Below are positions 1 through 9,028 of a DNA stretch of 64,000 bases, in pieces. This DNA is from Anaerolineales bacterium. GTDB taxonomy: Bacteria; Chloroflexota; Anaerolineae; Anaerolineales; Villigracilaceae. Position 1 is the first letter of the stretch. Each line of letters starts with the position of its first letter. Position numbers and translations under genes: made by a program. The stretch is taken from positions 597,298 to 661,297 of the forward strand of contig JAIXKJ010000008.1 in assembly GCA_026928255.1 (NCBI GenBank), read 5' to 3'. The notes under the pieces are model-generated. The model was not told where the DNA came from. It saw nothing but the letters and a program-made list of their open reading frames with translations, and did not search any database.

Positions 1-216
1 CTCGAATATCCGCATTACACTCGCCCGCCCGTTTTTCGCGGAGACGCCGTCCCCGAAGCTTTGCTTTCGGGCGACCACAAACGCATTGACCGTTGGCGCA
101 GAGAGCAAGCGCTCGAACGCACCTTCCGCAAACGCCCCGACATGCTCGAACGCGCCGACTTAAGCGACGCGGATCGGAAGTTCCTTAAAAGTCTAACCAG
201 CAACTTGCAACCTTAA
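1..216 (+). CDS. trmD: tRNA (guanine-N1)-methyltransferase, C-terminal end (partial)
   Basis: The reading frame is open from the window edge and ends at TAA 214-216, giving the last 71 residues. It reads [14 protein letters not shown], then [18 protein letters not shown] and a later [10 protein letters not shown] segment, which matches the conserved C-terminal domain of TrmD. TrmD methylates N1 of G37 in tRNAs using S-adenosylmethionine and helps keep the reading frame in the cytoplasm. The N-terminal SAM-binding knot lies outside the window. The stop codon and the last residues (SNLQP) fall inside a degenerate CAACCTTAAACC repeat, so the repeat may have altered the C-terminus. The family call is firm. 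Confidence 0.93.
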   Translation, partial: LEYPHYTRPPVFRGDAVPEALLSGDHKRIDRWRREQALERTFRKRPDMLERADLSDADRKFLKSLTSNLQP

Positions 217-255
217 ACCCACAACCTTCAACCTTAAACCTGCAACCTTAAACCC
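206..255. repeat. Degenerate CAACCTTAAACC direct repeats over the trmD stop
   Basis: The 15-mer TGCAACCTTAAACCC occurs at 206-220 and exactly again at 241-255, with a third partial copy TTCAACCTTAAACC at 227-240. The trmD stop codon lies inside the first copy. The rest of the 72-base gap to the next gene holds only the RBS GAGGAA. Confidence 0.75.
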
Positions 256-288
256 GTCGCAACCCCTTTCACACTCGCGGAGGAAACA

Positions 289-1569
289 ATGACCAGATTG
301 AATTACGGAAAGACCTTCTTGCTCGGTTTTGGCTTTTTCGGCGTCAGCATTATTTGGGGCGTGTACAACGCTTTCGTCCCTATTTTTCTCGCCAACAAAT
401 TTGACCTTTCGCCGGCCATCATCGGCTTCTTTATGACGCTCGACAACATCGCCGCGCTGTTCATTCAGCCGCCGGTCGGCGCTTGGTCCGATCGCCTGCG
501 GACTCCGTTGGGGCGGCGCATTCCGTTCATCATCGTCGGCGCGCCGATTTCCGCCGTCGCCTTCGGCTTGATTCCTCTCGCGGCGGCGCTTCCGCTTTTT
601 GTGGCTTGCACAAGCACGCTGCTGCTCAGCGCCGCGCTTTGGCGCACGCCCATCGTCGCGCTCATGCCCGACATCACCCCGTCCAAATTTCTGTCAAAGG
701 CGAACGGCATCATCAACTTCATGGGCGGAATTGGCGCCATCGTCGCCTTGCAAACGGGCGGAATTTTGTACAAGATAAATCCCAGTTTCCCCTTTTGGCT
801 GGGTTCGATTTTAGTCATCGTCGCCGCGCTAATCGTTTTTCTCTTCATCGAAGAGCCGAAAGAATATGCGGAAAGCGAAGAACAGCCGGGCATCATCGCC
901 AGTTTGAAGGAAGTCTTCAACGACCCCGACAAAAGCGGCTTGCGAATTTTATTCGCCATCTTCTTTTGGTTTGTCGGCTACTCGGCAGTGGAGACCTTCT
1001 TCACGCTCTACGCTCATAACCATCTCCGCTTAAGCGAAGGCGACAGCGCGACTTTACTTTCCGTCTTGCCGCTCTTCTTCGTCTTATCCGCCATTCCGGC
1101 GGGCATGGTCGCCGAAAAGATCGGGCGGCGCACGACCATTTCCATCGGGCTGATTATCTTATCCATTATGTTATTTTTGCTTTACATCACCCCCGCCGAC
1201 GCGCTGCTAGTCGGCGTTGCGCCGTTGCCGCTGGTCGGCATTCCGCTCGTCGAAGGCGGAACGCGCATGTTGACTCTCGCGGGCGTGTTGCTCGTCTTCG
1301 GCGGCATTGGCTGGGCGTTCATCAACATCAACTCGCTGCCCATGATCGTAGACTTAACCAGCGCGGCGCGCATCGGCACGTTTACCGGCTTATATTATCT
1401 TTTCTCCACCTTTTCCGCCATCGTCGGACCCAACCTAAACGGCTGGGCGGTGCAACTGACGGGCGGCAACTACAACACCATTATGCTCATCGCGCCTTTC
1501 TTTATGCTGGCGGCGCTGGCGCTAATGACGGGCGTGAGAAAAGGCGAAGCAATTATCAACGAAGCCTGA
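289..1569 (+). CDS. MFS transporter, SLC45/GPH-like
   Basis: A 426-residue polytopic membrane protein with about 12 hydrophobic segments. The loop between TM2 and TM3 reads GAWSDRLRTPLGRR, the classic MFS motif (GxxxDRxGRR), and is repeated in weaker form as AEKIGRR in the second half. The SDR/TPLGRRIPF form of the loop resembles the sugar-transporting SLC45 and GPH-type branch. The substrate cannot be told from sequence. The start is ATG 289, preceded by GAGGAA at good spacing. The next gene starts 7 bases after the stop, so the two are probably co-transcribed. This would place a secondary transporter with a nucleoside-type ABC system. Confidence 0.8.
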   Translation: MTRLNYGKTFLLGFGFFGVSIIWGVYNAFVPIFLANKFDLSPAIIGFFMTLDNIAALFIQPPVGAWSDRLRTPLGRRIPFIIVGAPISAVAFGLIPLAAALPLFVACTSTLLLSAALWRTPIVALMPDITPSKFLSKANGIINFMGGIGAIVALQTGGILYKINPSFPFWLGSILVIVAALIVFLFIEEPKEYAESEEQPGIIASLKEVFNDPDKSGLRILFAIFFWFVGYSAVETFFTLYAHNHLRLSEGDSATLLSVLPLFFVLSAIPAGMVAEKIGRRTTISIGLIILSIMLFLLYITPADALLVGVAPLPLVGIPLVEGGTRMLTLAGVLLVFGGIGWAFININSLPMIVDLTSAARIGTFTGLYYLFSTFSAIVGPNLNGWAVQLTGGNYNTIMLIAPFFMLAALALMTGVRKGEAIINEA

Positions 1570-1576
1570 CATTAAT

Positions 1577-2578
1577 TTGCTTCGCCGCATTTTCTTGACC
1601 TTGACTTTCTTCTCCGTTCTGACGGCTTGTTCTTCGCCGACAGATTGTTCGCGCGCGGACGTCTTCTGCGCGGCGCTCGTTACCGACACCTTAGGCTTGG
1701 ACGATAACGGCTTAAACTCCGCCTCTTGGGCGGGACTGCGCCGAGCGGAAGAGGACGGAATCATTAATCAACTTGATTTCATCGCCTCGACAGATTCCCG
1801 CGATTACCCAAAAAATCTCGCTTACTTCGTCCAGCGCAAATACGACCTAATCGTCGCCTCCGGCGTTTCGTTGAGCAAAGCAACCTTCGCCGCCGCCGAA
1901 TCAAACCCGCAAATCGTTTTCGTCGGCGTCAATCAAACCTTCGACGAAACGCTTCCCAATTTAGTATCTGTTACCTTTCCCGAAGACCAAATGGGCTTCG
2001 CCGCAGGGACGCTGGCGGCGGAATTAACGCGGACGAATTACGTCGCCGCCTTTTGCGAAACGTCCGGCATTGCGGCGATGAAGCGCTACTGCGAAGGCTT
2101 TCGCGCAGGCGTGAAATACGTCAACCCGCAAGTTAAGGTTTTGGTCGTTTACCGCGATGACGGCGACCGCGAAAATTTATTCGCGGACGAATCTTGGGGG
2201 TATCAATCCGCGCAAAAGGCAATCTTGCGCGGCGCGGACGTGATCTTCGCGGCGGGCGGCGTTACCGCGCAAGGCGCGTTGAAAGCCGCGTCCGATTTGA
2301 AAATCCCCGCTTTGGGCGCGGAGCGCGATCAGGCGGCGGCGTTGGGCGAATCCGCTTCCAGCGTGGTTGCTTCGTTTTATGGGCAGAGTCAACTTGCGAC
2401 GGAGGAAGCGGCGCGTTTAATCCGCGCTGGGCAAACCGTCCCCGCGCATCTGCAAGGCGAATTTGGCTACACTCCGTTAAAGCCGACTTACCCAACGGGG
2501 ATGAGCGAGCGGCTCAACGCCGTTTTAGAGGCGCTGAAACGCGGCGAAATCGGACTAGACGAAAAAGAATTGCGCTAA
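1577..2578 (+). CDS. BMP-family substrate-binding lipoprotein (first copy)
   Basis: A 333-residue predicted lipoprotein. The N-terminus LRRIFLTLTFFSVLTAC is a signal peptide with lipobox LTAC, and Cys18 would be the lipidated residue. The mature part has the periplasmic-binding fold of the BMP/PnrA/Med family: repeated alpha/beta segments with GFAAGTLAAELT and GFRAGVKYV, matching the next gene. Such proteins bind purine nucleosides or related ligands for ABC import. The start is a TTG codon 7 bases after the MFS stop, with no clear Shine-Dalgarno, so the exact start is less sure. It is divergent from the second BMP protein and may bind a different ligand or act as a sensor. Confidence 0.8.
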   Translation: MLRRIFLTLTFFSVLTACSSPTDCSRADVFCAALVTDTLGLDDNGLNSASWAGLRRAEEDGIINQLDFIASTDSRDYPKNLAYFVQRKYDLIVASGVSLSKATFAAAESNPQIVFVGVNQTFDETLPNLVSVTFPEDQMGFAAGTLAAELTRTNYVAAFCETSGIAAMKRYCEGFRAGVKYVNPQVKVLVVYRDDGDRENLFADESWGYQSAQKAILRGADVIFAAGGVTAQGALKAASDLKIPALGAERDQAAALGESASSVVASFYGQSQLATEEAARLIRAGQTVPAHLQGEFGYTPLKPTYPTGMSERLNAVLEALKRGEIGLDEKELR

Positions 2579-2589
2579 CGTTGCGCGGC

Positions 2590-2618
2590 TTGCGAAAAGG
2601 GTTGAGACGATATATACT
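2590..2618 (+). promoter_or_regulatory. Sigma70-type promoter for the second BMP gene
   Basis: TTGCGA (2590-2595) and TATACT (2613-2618) are separated by exactly 17 bases, just upstream of the strongly ribosome-bound BMP gene at 2676. The same -35 hexamer with a 17-base spacer occurs before the histidine kinase gene at 17120. Confidence 0.65.
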
Positions 2619-2629
2619 AGCCTTGTCGC

Positions 2630-2648
2630 GGGGCGTTTGGAACGCCCC
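2630..2648 (+). promoter_or_regulatory. Perfect hairpin in the 5' leader of the BMP gene
   Basis: GGGGCGTT (2630-2637), loop TGG, AACGCCCC (2641-2648). It lies downstream of the promoter and about 17 bases before the RBS AGAGGAGA. There is no T-run after it, so it is more likely an mRNA 5' stabilising hairpin than a terminator. Confidence 0.5.
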
Positions 2649-2675
2649 AATATCATCTTCTAGAGGAGAAGAAAC

Positions 2676-3758
2676 ATGAAGAAGTTTTATCTCGTTATGG
2701 TTGCGTTGATCGTCGCTTCGATGGTCTTAACCGCCTGCGGCGGTTCCGCCGCCGCCCCCAGCGGAGGAGATACCGCCGCGAGCGCCTTCAAAGTCGGTCA
2801 AGTTACCGACTTGGGCGGCATTGACGACAAGTCCTTCAACGCCACCGCTTACGCGGGCGTAGAAAGAGCCGTCAAAGATCTCGGCGTGCAAGGCAAATAC
2901 CTTGAATCCACGCAACAGTCCGACTACGGCAAGAACATCCAACAACTGTTGGGCGAAAAGACCGACTTGATCATCACCGTCGGCTTCTTGCTCGGCGTGG
3001 ACACCGCCACCGCCGCGAAAGCCAACCCCGACACCAAATTCGCCATCGTGGACTATTCCTACCCCGACTGCTTCGGCGACGCGAAGGAAGGTCAAACCTG
3101 CGGTTCCGCGTCTGAAATGCCCAACGTCTTGGGCTTGACGTTCGCCACCGATCAAGCGGGCTTCTTGGCGGGCTACGCCGCCGCCGCTTCCACGAAGACG
3201 GGCAAAGTCGCCACCTTCGGCGGAATCAACATCCCGACCGTGAACATCTTCATGAAGGGCTTCCAAGCGGGCGTGAAATATTACAACGCGCAAAAGGGAG
3301 CGAACGTGGAAGTTCTCGGCTGGGACACCGCCAAAGACGACGGCTCTTTCACCGGCAACTTTGACTCCCTCGACGACGGACGCTCCTTCGCCGAATCCTT
3401 CGTGCAAGAAGGCGCGGACATCGTTATGCCTGTGGCTGGACCTGTGGGTCTCGGCTCTGCCGCGTACTGCAAAGAAACCGGCGCCTGCATGATCGTCGGC
3501 GTGGACACCGACTGGACTGTCTCCGCTTCCGAATACACGGACGTCATCCTCACTAGCGTAATGAAGAAGATGGACAACGCCGTTTACGACGCGATTAAAG
3601 CCGCGAAAGACGGCTCCTTCAAGGGCGGCTCTTATGTCGGCACGCTTGCCAACGGCGGCGTGGACATTGCTGCGGTCAAGGGCGCTTCGAGCGACCTCAA
3701 CGCCGAGTTGGACGCGATTCGCAAGGGCATCATTGACGGCTCGATCGCCGCGCAATAA
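2676..3758 (+). CDS. BMP-family (PnrA-like) nucleoside-binding lipoprotein
   Basis: A 360-residue lipoprotein. The signal peptide ends in lipobox LTAC at residue 21, followed by a Gly/Ser/Ala linker. The mature part has VTDLGGIDDKSFN, the first-strand motif of BmpA/PnrA proteins, and later GFLAGYAAAASTKTG and GFQAGVKYYN. Proteins of this family capture purine nucleosides at the outer face of the membrane for an ABC importer. The start ATG 2676 has a strong RBS (AGAGGAGAAGAA). It has its own promoter at 2590 and a strong terminator at 3807-3848 before the ABC genes, so the binding protein can be made in excess of the translocator. Confidence 0.9.
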   Translation: MKKFYLVMVALIVASMVLTACGGSAAAPSGGDTAASAFKVGQVTDLGGIDDKSFNATAYAGVERAVKDLGVQGKYLESTQQSDYGKNIQQLLGEKTDLIITVGFLLGVDTATAAKANPDTKFAIVDYSYPDCFGDAKEGQTCGSASEMPNVLGLTFATDQAGFLAGYAAAASTKTGKVATFGGINIPTVNIFMKGFQAGVKYYNAQKGANVEVLGWDTAKDDGSFTGNFDSLDDGRSFAESFVQEGADIVMPVAGPVGLGSAAYCKETGACMIVGVDTDWTVSASEYTDVILTSVMKKMDNAVYDAIKAAKDGSFKGGSYVGTLANGGVDIAAVKGASSDLNAELDAIRKGIIDGSIAAQ

Positions 3759-3806
3759 TGCTCCATCGTTTCGAGGAAGCGTCAGCAACCGAGAAACCTA
3801 GCATGT

Positions 3807-3848
3807 AAAAAAAGTCGAGAGGAGAGATTCTCTCGACTTTTTGTTTTT
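3807..3848 (+). terminator. Rho-independent terminator after the BMP gene
   Basis: The stem GTCGAGAG (3814-3821) pairs with CTCTCGAC (3830-3837) around the loop GAGAGATT. An A-run upstream pairs with the T-run downstream (TTTTTGTTTTT, 3838-3848). It separates the binding-protein gene from the ABC ATPase and permease genes. Confidence 0.88.
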
Positions 3849-3887
3849 GCCGTTTGAAGTTGTCATACATTTTTTGTCGTCATCCTT

Positions 3888-3893
3888 TATAAT
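3888..3893 (+). promoter_or_regulatory. -10 element before the ABC transporter operon
   Basis: A perfect TATAAT lies 51 bases upstream of ATG 3945 and just after the terminator. No good -35 box is present at 16-18 bases. TTGTCA at 3860 is 22 bases away, so the promoter call rests mainly on the -10 box. Confidence 0.4.
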
Positions 3894-3944
3894 TGAAACG
3901 CGCAGGAAAAATTTTGTCGAAGAATAAATAGCGGAGGGCGCGAC

Positions 3945-5474
3945 ATGACTCATGTTTTGGAATTGCGCGGAATCACAAAACGATTTCCGGGCGTTCTGGC
4001 GAACGACAATATCAGCATTACGTTGCGAGAGGGGAAAATCCTCGCCTTGTTGGGCGAGAACGGCGCGGGCAAAAGCACGTTGATGAACGTCCTCTACGGG
4101 CTGTATCAACCCGACGAAGGGCAAATTTTGGTGCGCGGAAAAGAAGTCCAAATTCACGGACCGAACGACGCCATCGCGCAAGGAATCGGCATGGTGCATC
4201 AGCATTTTATGTTGGTGCCGGTGATGACCGTAACCGAAAACGTCATGCTGGGAGTCGAGCCGACGAAACACGGCGTTTTTCTGGATCAAGAAAAAGTCGC
4301 CAAACGCATCCGCGAGATTTCAGACGAATACGGTTTAGAGGTAGATCCCGACGCTTACGTCGGCGATTTGCCGGTCGGCATTCAACAGCGCGTAGAAATT
4401 ATCAAAGTGCTTTATCGCCACGCCGACATTTTAATTTTGGACGAGCCGACGGCGGTTCTGACTCCGCAAGAGGTAGAAGGTCTGTTCAAAATTATTCACA
4501 CGCTGATTAATGCGGGAAAATCCATCATTTTCATCACGCATAAATTAAAAGAAGTGCTGGCGGTTGCAGACGATATTTCCGTGTTGCGGCTGGGCAAGAT
4601 GGTCGGCTCTGCCGACCCGAAGCAAGCGACGACGGAATCGCTCGCGGCGTTGATGGTCGGGCGCGAGGTGGCTCTCACCGTCGAGAAAGAGGCGGCGAAA
4701 GCGGGCGAAGCGGTCCTCGTCGTCAAAGATCTTTTTGTGCGCGACGAACGCGAGCATCTCACCGTGCAAGGCGTGTCGTTTGAGGTGCGCGAAAGCGAGA
4801 CGCTCGGCATTGCGGGCGTGCAAGGCAACGGGCAGACGGAGTTAGTGTACGCGCTGACGGGCTTGCTGCAAGCGGAAGCGGGCGAGATTCACCTGACGGG
4901 AGAATCAATAAAGCAGGCGACTCCGCGCCGCATTCTGGAAAGGGGCGTGGCGCACATCCCCGAAGATCGTCAGCGGCACGGGCTGATTCTTTCATTCCCC
5001 ATCTACGATAACATGATGTTATGCACATATTACAAAGAGCCGTTTGCGAAGGGCGTCTCTTTGCAACAAAAGGCGATTTTTGAAAACGCCGAACGTTTGA
5101 CGGAACAATACGACGTGCGGACGCCAAATATTTACGTCCACGCGGGGACGCTTTCGGGCGGCAATCAGCAAAAGGTAATTGTCGCGCGCGAGTTTTCGCG
5201 CCCGATAAAATTGCTCATCGCCTCGCAGCCCACGCGCGGACTCGACGTCGGCTCGATTGAATACATCCATTCGCAGATTGTCAAAAAGCGCGACGAAGGC
5301 GCGGGCGTGTTGCTCGTCTCCTCCGAGTTGGACGAAATTTTGGCGCTGTCCGACCGCATTGCCGTTATGTATAAAGGGCAAATTATGGCCATCCTCGACG
5401 CGAAAGACGCGACCAAAGAACAGTTGGGCTTGTTGATGGCGGGCATTCACCCGACTGCGGAAATTAGAAATTAG
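3945..5474 (+). CDS. ABC transporter ATP-binding protein with two ATPase domains (nucleoside-type)
   Basis: A 509-residue protein with two tandem ABC ATPase domains, as in the NupA/YufO/RbsA type. The N-terminal domain has Walker A GENGAGKST (residues 37-45), a signature LPVGIQQR in place of LSGGQ, and Walker B LILDEPT. The C-terminal domain has a degenerate P-loop GVQGNGQTE and signature LSGGNQQK, and its Walker B region reads LLIASQPTRGLD. The degenerate second site is normal for this family. It powers import by the two permeases that follow. The RBS is GCGGAGGG. The last residues and the stop are encoded by a GAAATTA repeat, and the next gene starts 10 bases later. Confidence 0.92.
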   Translation: MTHVLELRGITKRFPGVLANDNISITLREGKILALLGENGAGKSTLMNVLYGLYQPDEGQILVRGKEVQIHGPNDAIAQGIGMVHQHFMLVPVMTVTENVMLGVEPTKHGVFLDQEKVAKRIREISDEYGLEVDPDAYVGDLPVGIQQRVEIIKVLYRHADILILDEPTAVLTPQEVEGLFKIIHTLINAGKSIIFITHKLKEVLAVADDISVLRLGKMVGSADPKQATTESLAALMVGREVALTVEKEAAKAGEAVLVVKDLFVRDEREHLTVQGVSFEVRESETLGIAGVQGNGQTELVYALTGLLQAEAGEIHLTGESIKQATPRRILERGVAHIPEDRQRHGLILSFPIYDNMMLCTYYKEPFAKGVSLQQKAIFENAERLTEQYDVRTPNIYVHAGTLSGGNQQKVIVAREFSRPIKLLIASQPTRGLDVGSIEYIHSQIVKKRDEGAGVLLVSSELDEILALSDRIAVMYKGQIMAILDAKDATKEQLGLLMAGIHPTAEIRN

Positions 5475-5484
5475 GAGTCGTTCT

Positions 5485-6675
5485 GTGAGCAACTTAACTG
5501 TCCCTGCTCCGAGCGCGGAGAAAAAGGAAAGCAAAATCGGCGCGATTTGGCGGGCTATATCCGTCCCCGTTCTCGCCGTCGTTACGGGGTTAATCGTCGG
5601 CGCGATTGTGATTCTCGTCAGCGGCGAAAACCCAATTAGCGCCTACGGCGCGCTGTTTACGGGTTCGTTCGGTTCGCCCGCCGCTTACGTTGAAGGCTTT
5701 TCGATTTGGTTTTCCAGCGGGCAGACGGGCGCTTTAGTCCGCGCTTTTTACCCGCTGACGGAGAGTCTCGTCATCGCCACGCCTTACATTTTCGCCGGGC
5801 TGGCTGTCGCCGTCGGCTTTCGTTGCGGGCTTTTCAACATCGGCGCGGAAGGGCAATTTTTCATCGGCGCGTTATGTTCGGCGTTCGTCGGTTACAGCCT
5901 GCGCGGCTTGCCGATGATCGTTCACCTTCCGCTGGCAATTTTGGCGGGCGCGTTAGGCGGCGCGCTTTGGGGCGCAATTCCAGGCTATCTCAAAGCGAAG
6001 TTTGGAGCGCACGAAGTCGTCAACACGATTATGATGAATTGGATCGCTTTCCGTTTGAGCGATTGGCTTTTGAAGGGACCGATGAAAGCCTCCGGCTTTC
6101 GCCCGGTTACGCCGAACATCGCCGCCTCTGCGGAACTTCCGCGCTTCTTCCCCGACCCGATTCGTTTCAACCTCGGATTCTTTCTCGCGCTGTTGGCGGC
6201 GTATCTGCTTTATTGGTTTTTGTTCAAGACCACGCTCGGTTTTGAAATCCGCTCGGTGGGCGCAAACCCCGACGCGGCGAAATATGCGGGCATGAACATC
6301 ATCCGCAATTTTGTGCTGGTGATGGTCATCTCCGGCGCGTTGGCGGGGTTGGCGGGCGCGGCGCAAGTTCTCGGCGTAGACCATTGGGTCGGGCAGGGAT
6401 TTTCGGCGGGCTACGGCTTCGACGCGATTGCGCTCGCCTTGCTGGGACACAGCCACCCGGCGGGCGTCGTGCTGGCGGCGTTGTTGTTCGGCTTTCTGCG
6501 CGGCGGCGCGACGAACATGCAATCCATTGCGCGCATCCCTATTGACATCATTTCGATCATTCAAGGCATGGTCATTATCTTCATCGCCGCGCCCGCCATC
6601 ATTCGCGGATTGTACCGCTTGCGCGGCGCGAAGGACGACGACGAAGCCGTGCTGACTCGCGGCTGGGGCAAATAA
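5485..6675 (+). CDS. ABC transporter permease (BMP/nucleoside-type), first subunit
   Basis: A 396-residue polytopic permease of the branched-chain/sugar/nucleoside type (BPD_transp_2). The hallmark motif GLFNIGAEGQFF sits after the second or third transmembrane segment, and GANPDAAKYAGMN is the conserved cytoplasmic loop that contacts the ATPase. It starts at GTG 5485 with RBS TTAGGAG and lies between the ATPase and second permease genes with gaps of about 10 bases. It forms the membrane channel with the next gene product. Its N-terminus (about 25 polar residues) is longer than usual. Confidence 0.92.
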   Translation: MSNLTVPAPSAEKKESKIGAIWRAISVPVLAVVTGLIVGAIVILVSGENPISAYGALFTGSFGSPAAYVEGFSIWFSSGQTGALVRAFYPLTESLVIATPYIFAGLAVAVGFRCGLFNIGAEGQFFIGALCSAFVGYSLRGLPMIVHLPLAILAGALGGALWGAIPGYLKAKFGAHEVVNTIMMNWIAFRLSDWLLKGPMKASGFRPVTPNIAASAELPRFFPDPIRFNLGFFLALLAAYLLYWFLFKTTLGFEIRSVGANPDAAKYAGMNIIRNFVLVMVISGALAGLAGAAQVLGVDHWVGQGFSAGYGFDAIALALLGHSHPAGVVLAALLFGFLRGGATNMQSIARIPIDIISIIQGMVIIFIAAPAIIRGLYRLRGAKDDDEAVLTRGWGK

Positions 6676-6686
6676 ACGAGGTCTGT

Positions 6687-7949
6687 ATGAATCACGCTAT
6701 TTCTGAAACCAATTCTGCGGCGAAAAAGAAAAACCGCTTTTCCTATGGAATCGTATTAATCGCCGTCGGGCTGTTCATTTATCTGGCGTTTGGCTTAAAC
6801 ACCGAAGCCGGGCTGGACGCCGTCTTCGGTTTGAATCTTGCAGGTTCAAACGCCGCGCTCATCCCCGACTTGACCGTCCCCGCGCTGCCCGTCGTTTACT
6901 TGATGACGCTCGTCGCCGTTTTCGTCGGCGCGTATCAAATGGCGCGCGGCTCGCGCTCGACGGGTTGGCTGGTCGGCGTGATTGCGGTTACGTTCATTGT
7001 CGCCTTTTTGATGTGGGCGGCGCAAGGCAAATCTTTTAACTTGACCGGCATGTTGAGCAGTTCGTTAGTCCGCGCCACGCCGATTGCGTTGGCGGCGTTG
7101 TGCGGAGTCATCAGCGAACGCTCGGCGGTCATCAACATCGGCTTGGAAGGAATCATGCTCATTGCGGCGCAGGTCGCCGTGCTGGTCGCCACGATAACGA
7201 AAAGCCTGTATCTCGGATTGTTCGCCGCGCTCTTCGTCGGCGGGCTGGTCGCCGCCGCGCACGCTTATTTGGTCATCCGCTATAAGGTGGATCAAATCGT
7301 CAGCGGCGTCGCCGTCAACATTTTCGGCGCGGGCATGACAGCGTTTGTCAGTTCGCGCTTTATGCAAAGTTCCGGCGCGGCGTTGAATAATTCCGGCACC
7401 TTTCCGATTATCTCGATTCCTTTGCTTTCCAAAATTCCAATTTTGGGTCCCGTGTTTTTTGAAAACAATTTGATCATTTACCTGACCATTATTTTGGTCG
7501 TCGTGATGCACGTCGTGCTTTACCGCACGCCCTGGGGCTTGCGAACCCGCGCCGTCGGCGAACACCCCAAAGCGGCGGACACGCTGGGAATCAACGTGTA
7601 TTTTACGCGCTACGTCAACGTCATTGCGGGCGGAGTGATTGCGGGCTTGGGCGGCGCGTATTTTACGCTCGGCTCGGTCGGGCGTTTTGACGAAGCGATG
7701 ACGGCCGGCAAAGGCTTCATCGGTTTGGCGGCGATGATCTTCGGCAATTGGAATCCCGTCGGCGCGTATATGTCTTCGCTCATTTTCGGCTTCGCCGATT
7801 CGCTGCAAGTCAAATTGCAGATTTTACGCATCCCGATTCCTTCCGAATTTTTATTGATGGCGCCTTACATCGTAACGATGATTATTTTGACGGGCGTGGT
7901 CGGGCGCGCCATTCCGCCCGCCGCAGACGGTCAGCCTTACGAGAAATAA
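6687..7949 (+). CDS. ABC transporter permease (BMP/nucleoside-type), second subunit
   Basis: A 420-residue permease paralogous to the preceding one, with the family motif AVINIGLEGIML and the loop GEHPKAADTLGIN. The N-terminus carries about 20 charged residues before TM1 and two extra hydrophobic segments before the conserved core. The start ATG 6687 follows AACGAGG, 11 bases after the previous stop. It completes the ATPase-permease-permease set. With the BMP lipoprotein it forms an importer, most likely for nucleosides by family (inference). A strong terminator follows at 7966-8001. Confidence 0.92.
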   Translation: MNHAISETNSAAKKKNRFSYGIVLIAVGLFIYLAFGLNTEAGLDAVFGLNLAGSNAALIPDLTVPALPVVYLMTLVAVFVGAYQMARGSRSTGWLVGVIAVTFIVAFLMWAAQGKSFNLTGMLSSSLVRATPIALAALCGVISERSAVINIGLEGIMLIAAQVAVLVATITKSLYLGLFAALFVGGLVAAAHAYLVIRYKVDQIVSGVAVNIFGAGMTAFVSSRFMQSSGAALNNSGTFPIISIPLLSKIPILGPVFFENNLIIYLTIILVVVMHVVLYRTPWGLRTRAVGEHPKAADTLGINVYFTRYVNVIAGGVIAGLGGAYFTLGSVGRFDEAMTAGKGFIGLAAMIFGNWNPVGAYMSSLIFGFADSLQVKLQILRIPIPSEFLLMAPYIVTMIILTGVVGRAIPPAADGQPYEK

Positions 7950-7965
7950 ATTCGCCGTTTGGCAA

Positions 7966-8001
7966 AATCAAAAACAGGAGTTTGCGCTCCTGTTTTTGAT
8001 T
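7966..8001. terminator. Terminator after the ABC operon
   Basis: AATCAAAAACAGGAG (7966-7980) pairs perfectly with CTCCTGTTTTTGATT (7987-8001) around the loop TTTGCG. The symmetric A/T arms would let it stop transcription from either strand. Confidence 0.85.
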
Positions 8002-8074
8002 CTAGGAGTTAAGATGGATGTCCAAAAAGGCGATTCACAGTACAATCATTCGATAAAAATTAAGAGGAATACCG

Positions 8075-8974
8075 ATGAAAAAAATAACCTACTTCTTTTC
8101 CTTGCTCGTCGTCGGAATTTTAGTTTTGAGCGCCTGCAATTTGCCCACGAATAATCCGCAGGCTGGCACGGCGACTTCCGCCGCTCAAACTGTGGAAGCC
8201 TTCCTCAGCGCCACCGCCACCGAGACGGAAATGCCCGCGACGGGAACGCCCGAAGCGACGTTCACGCCGCCGCCGACCGACACCGCCACGCCCGCTTTCA
8301 CGGCGACGCCCGTCTGCCCGCAGGCGCAATTCATCACCGACGTTACCATCCCCGACGGAACGGTAATGACTCCCGGACAAACTTTCACGAAAAAGTGGCG
8401 CATCCGCAACACCGGTCAATGCGCGTGGAGCGGATACAGTCTGGTCTTTGACACGGGCGATTCGATGGGCGGGCCGGCTTCGCAAGCCATCGGCTCGATT
8501 AACCCGGGTCAAGAATTCGACCTCGAAGTCAACTTAACCGCGCCGACCGCGCCCGGCAGTTATCGCGGCTATTGGCGCATCGTTACCAACAGCAGCGTCC
8601 TCGTCCCGATTTTGAACGGTTATCAAGGCCGAGCCTTTTATGTGGACGTCAAAGTTCAAGCGCCAGTGACCGCCACGCCGACGAACGCGCCCTTCGCCGT
8701 GACCAGCGTTACCTTCACTAACACGGGCGGTTGCAACGGATTTACCACGACCGCCAGCATTACCGTCAACGGGCCGGGAACCGTTAACTTCCACTGGATT
8801 CGGAGCGACGGAGCCACATCCGCCCCCCCGCCGCCATTAGTTTTCACCGCCGCCGGAACTAAAACAGTAAGCGAATCTTGGACGACAACCGTCAGCGGAA
8901 CGCACGGGTTTGACATTTACATTGACAGCCCCAACCATCAGCAATTCGGAAGCGCGACGTTCACCTGCCCGTAA
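8075..8974 (+). CDS. Lipoprotein with NBR1-type Ig domain, paralogue 1
   Basis: A 299-residue predicted lipoprotein. The signal peptide ends in LSAC (Cys21). A Thr/Pro/Ala-rich linker follows (about residues 30-80), then an NBR1-type Ig-like domain (about 84-195) with the signature KKWRIRNTGQCAW, NPGQEFDLEV and GSYRGYWRI. A second beta-rich segment of about 90 residues with two Cys ends the protein. The domain is named after a eukaryotic autophagy receptor, but in Chloroflexota it occurs in exported proteins and probably mediates binding; the ligand is unknown. The RBS is AAGAGGAA. It is the first of five tandem paralogues. Confidence 0.82.
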   Translation: MKKITYFFSLLVVGILVLSACNLPTNNPQAGTATSAAQTVEAFLSATATETEMPATGTPEATFTPPPTDTATPAFTATPVCPQAQFITDVTIPDGTVMTPGQTFTKKWRIRNTGQCAWSGYSLVFDTGDSMGGPASQAIGSINPGQEFDLEVNLTAPTAPGSYRGYWRIVTNSSVLVPILNGYQGRAFYVDVKVQAPVTATPTNAPFAVTSVTFTNTGGCNGFTTTASITVNGPGTVNFHWIRSDGATSAPPPPLVFTAAGTKTVSESWTTTVSGTHGFDIYIDSPNHQQFGSATFTCP

Positions 8975-9028
8975 AAAATAAAAATCAGCGCTTCACGAAA
9001 ACAAAAAAACAAGATTGATGTTGAATGA

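Noticed and set aside
2727..3788. Long minus-strand open frame over the BMP gene
   Set aside because: It is the antisense of a gene with a lipobox, RBS and family motifs. Its translation is His/Arg/Val-rich low-complexity of the type seen opposite GC-rich genes.
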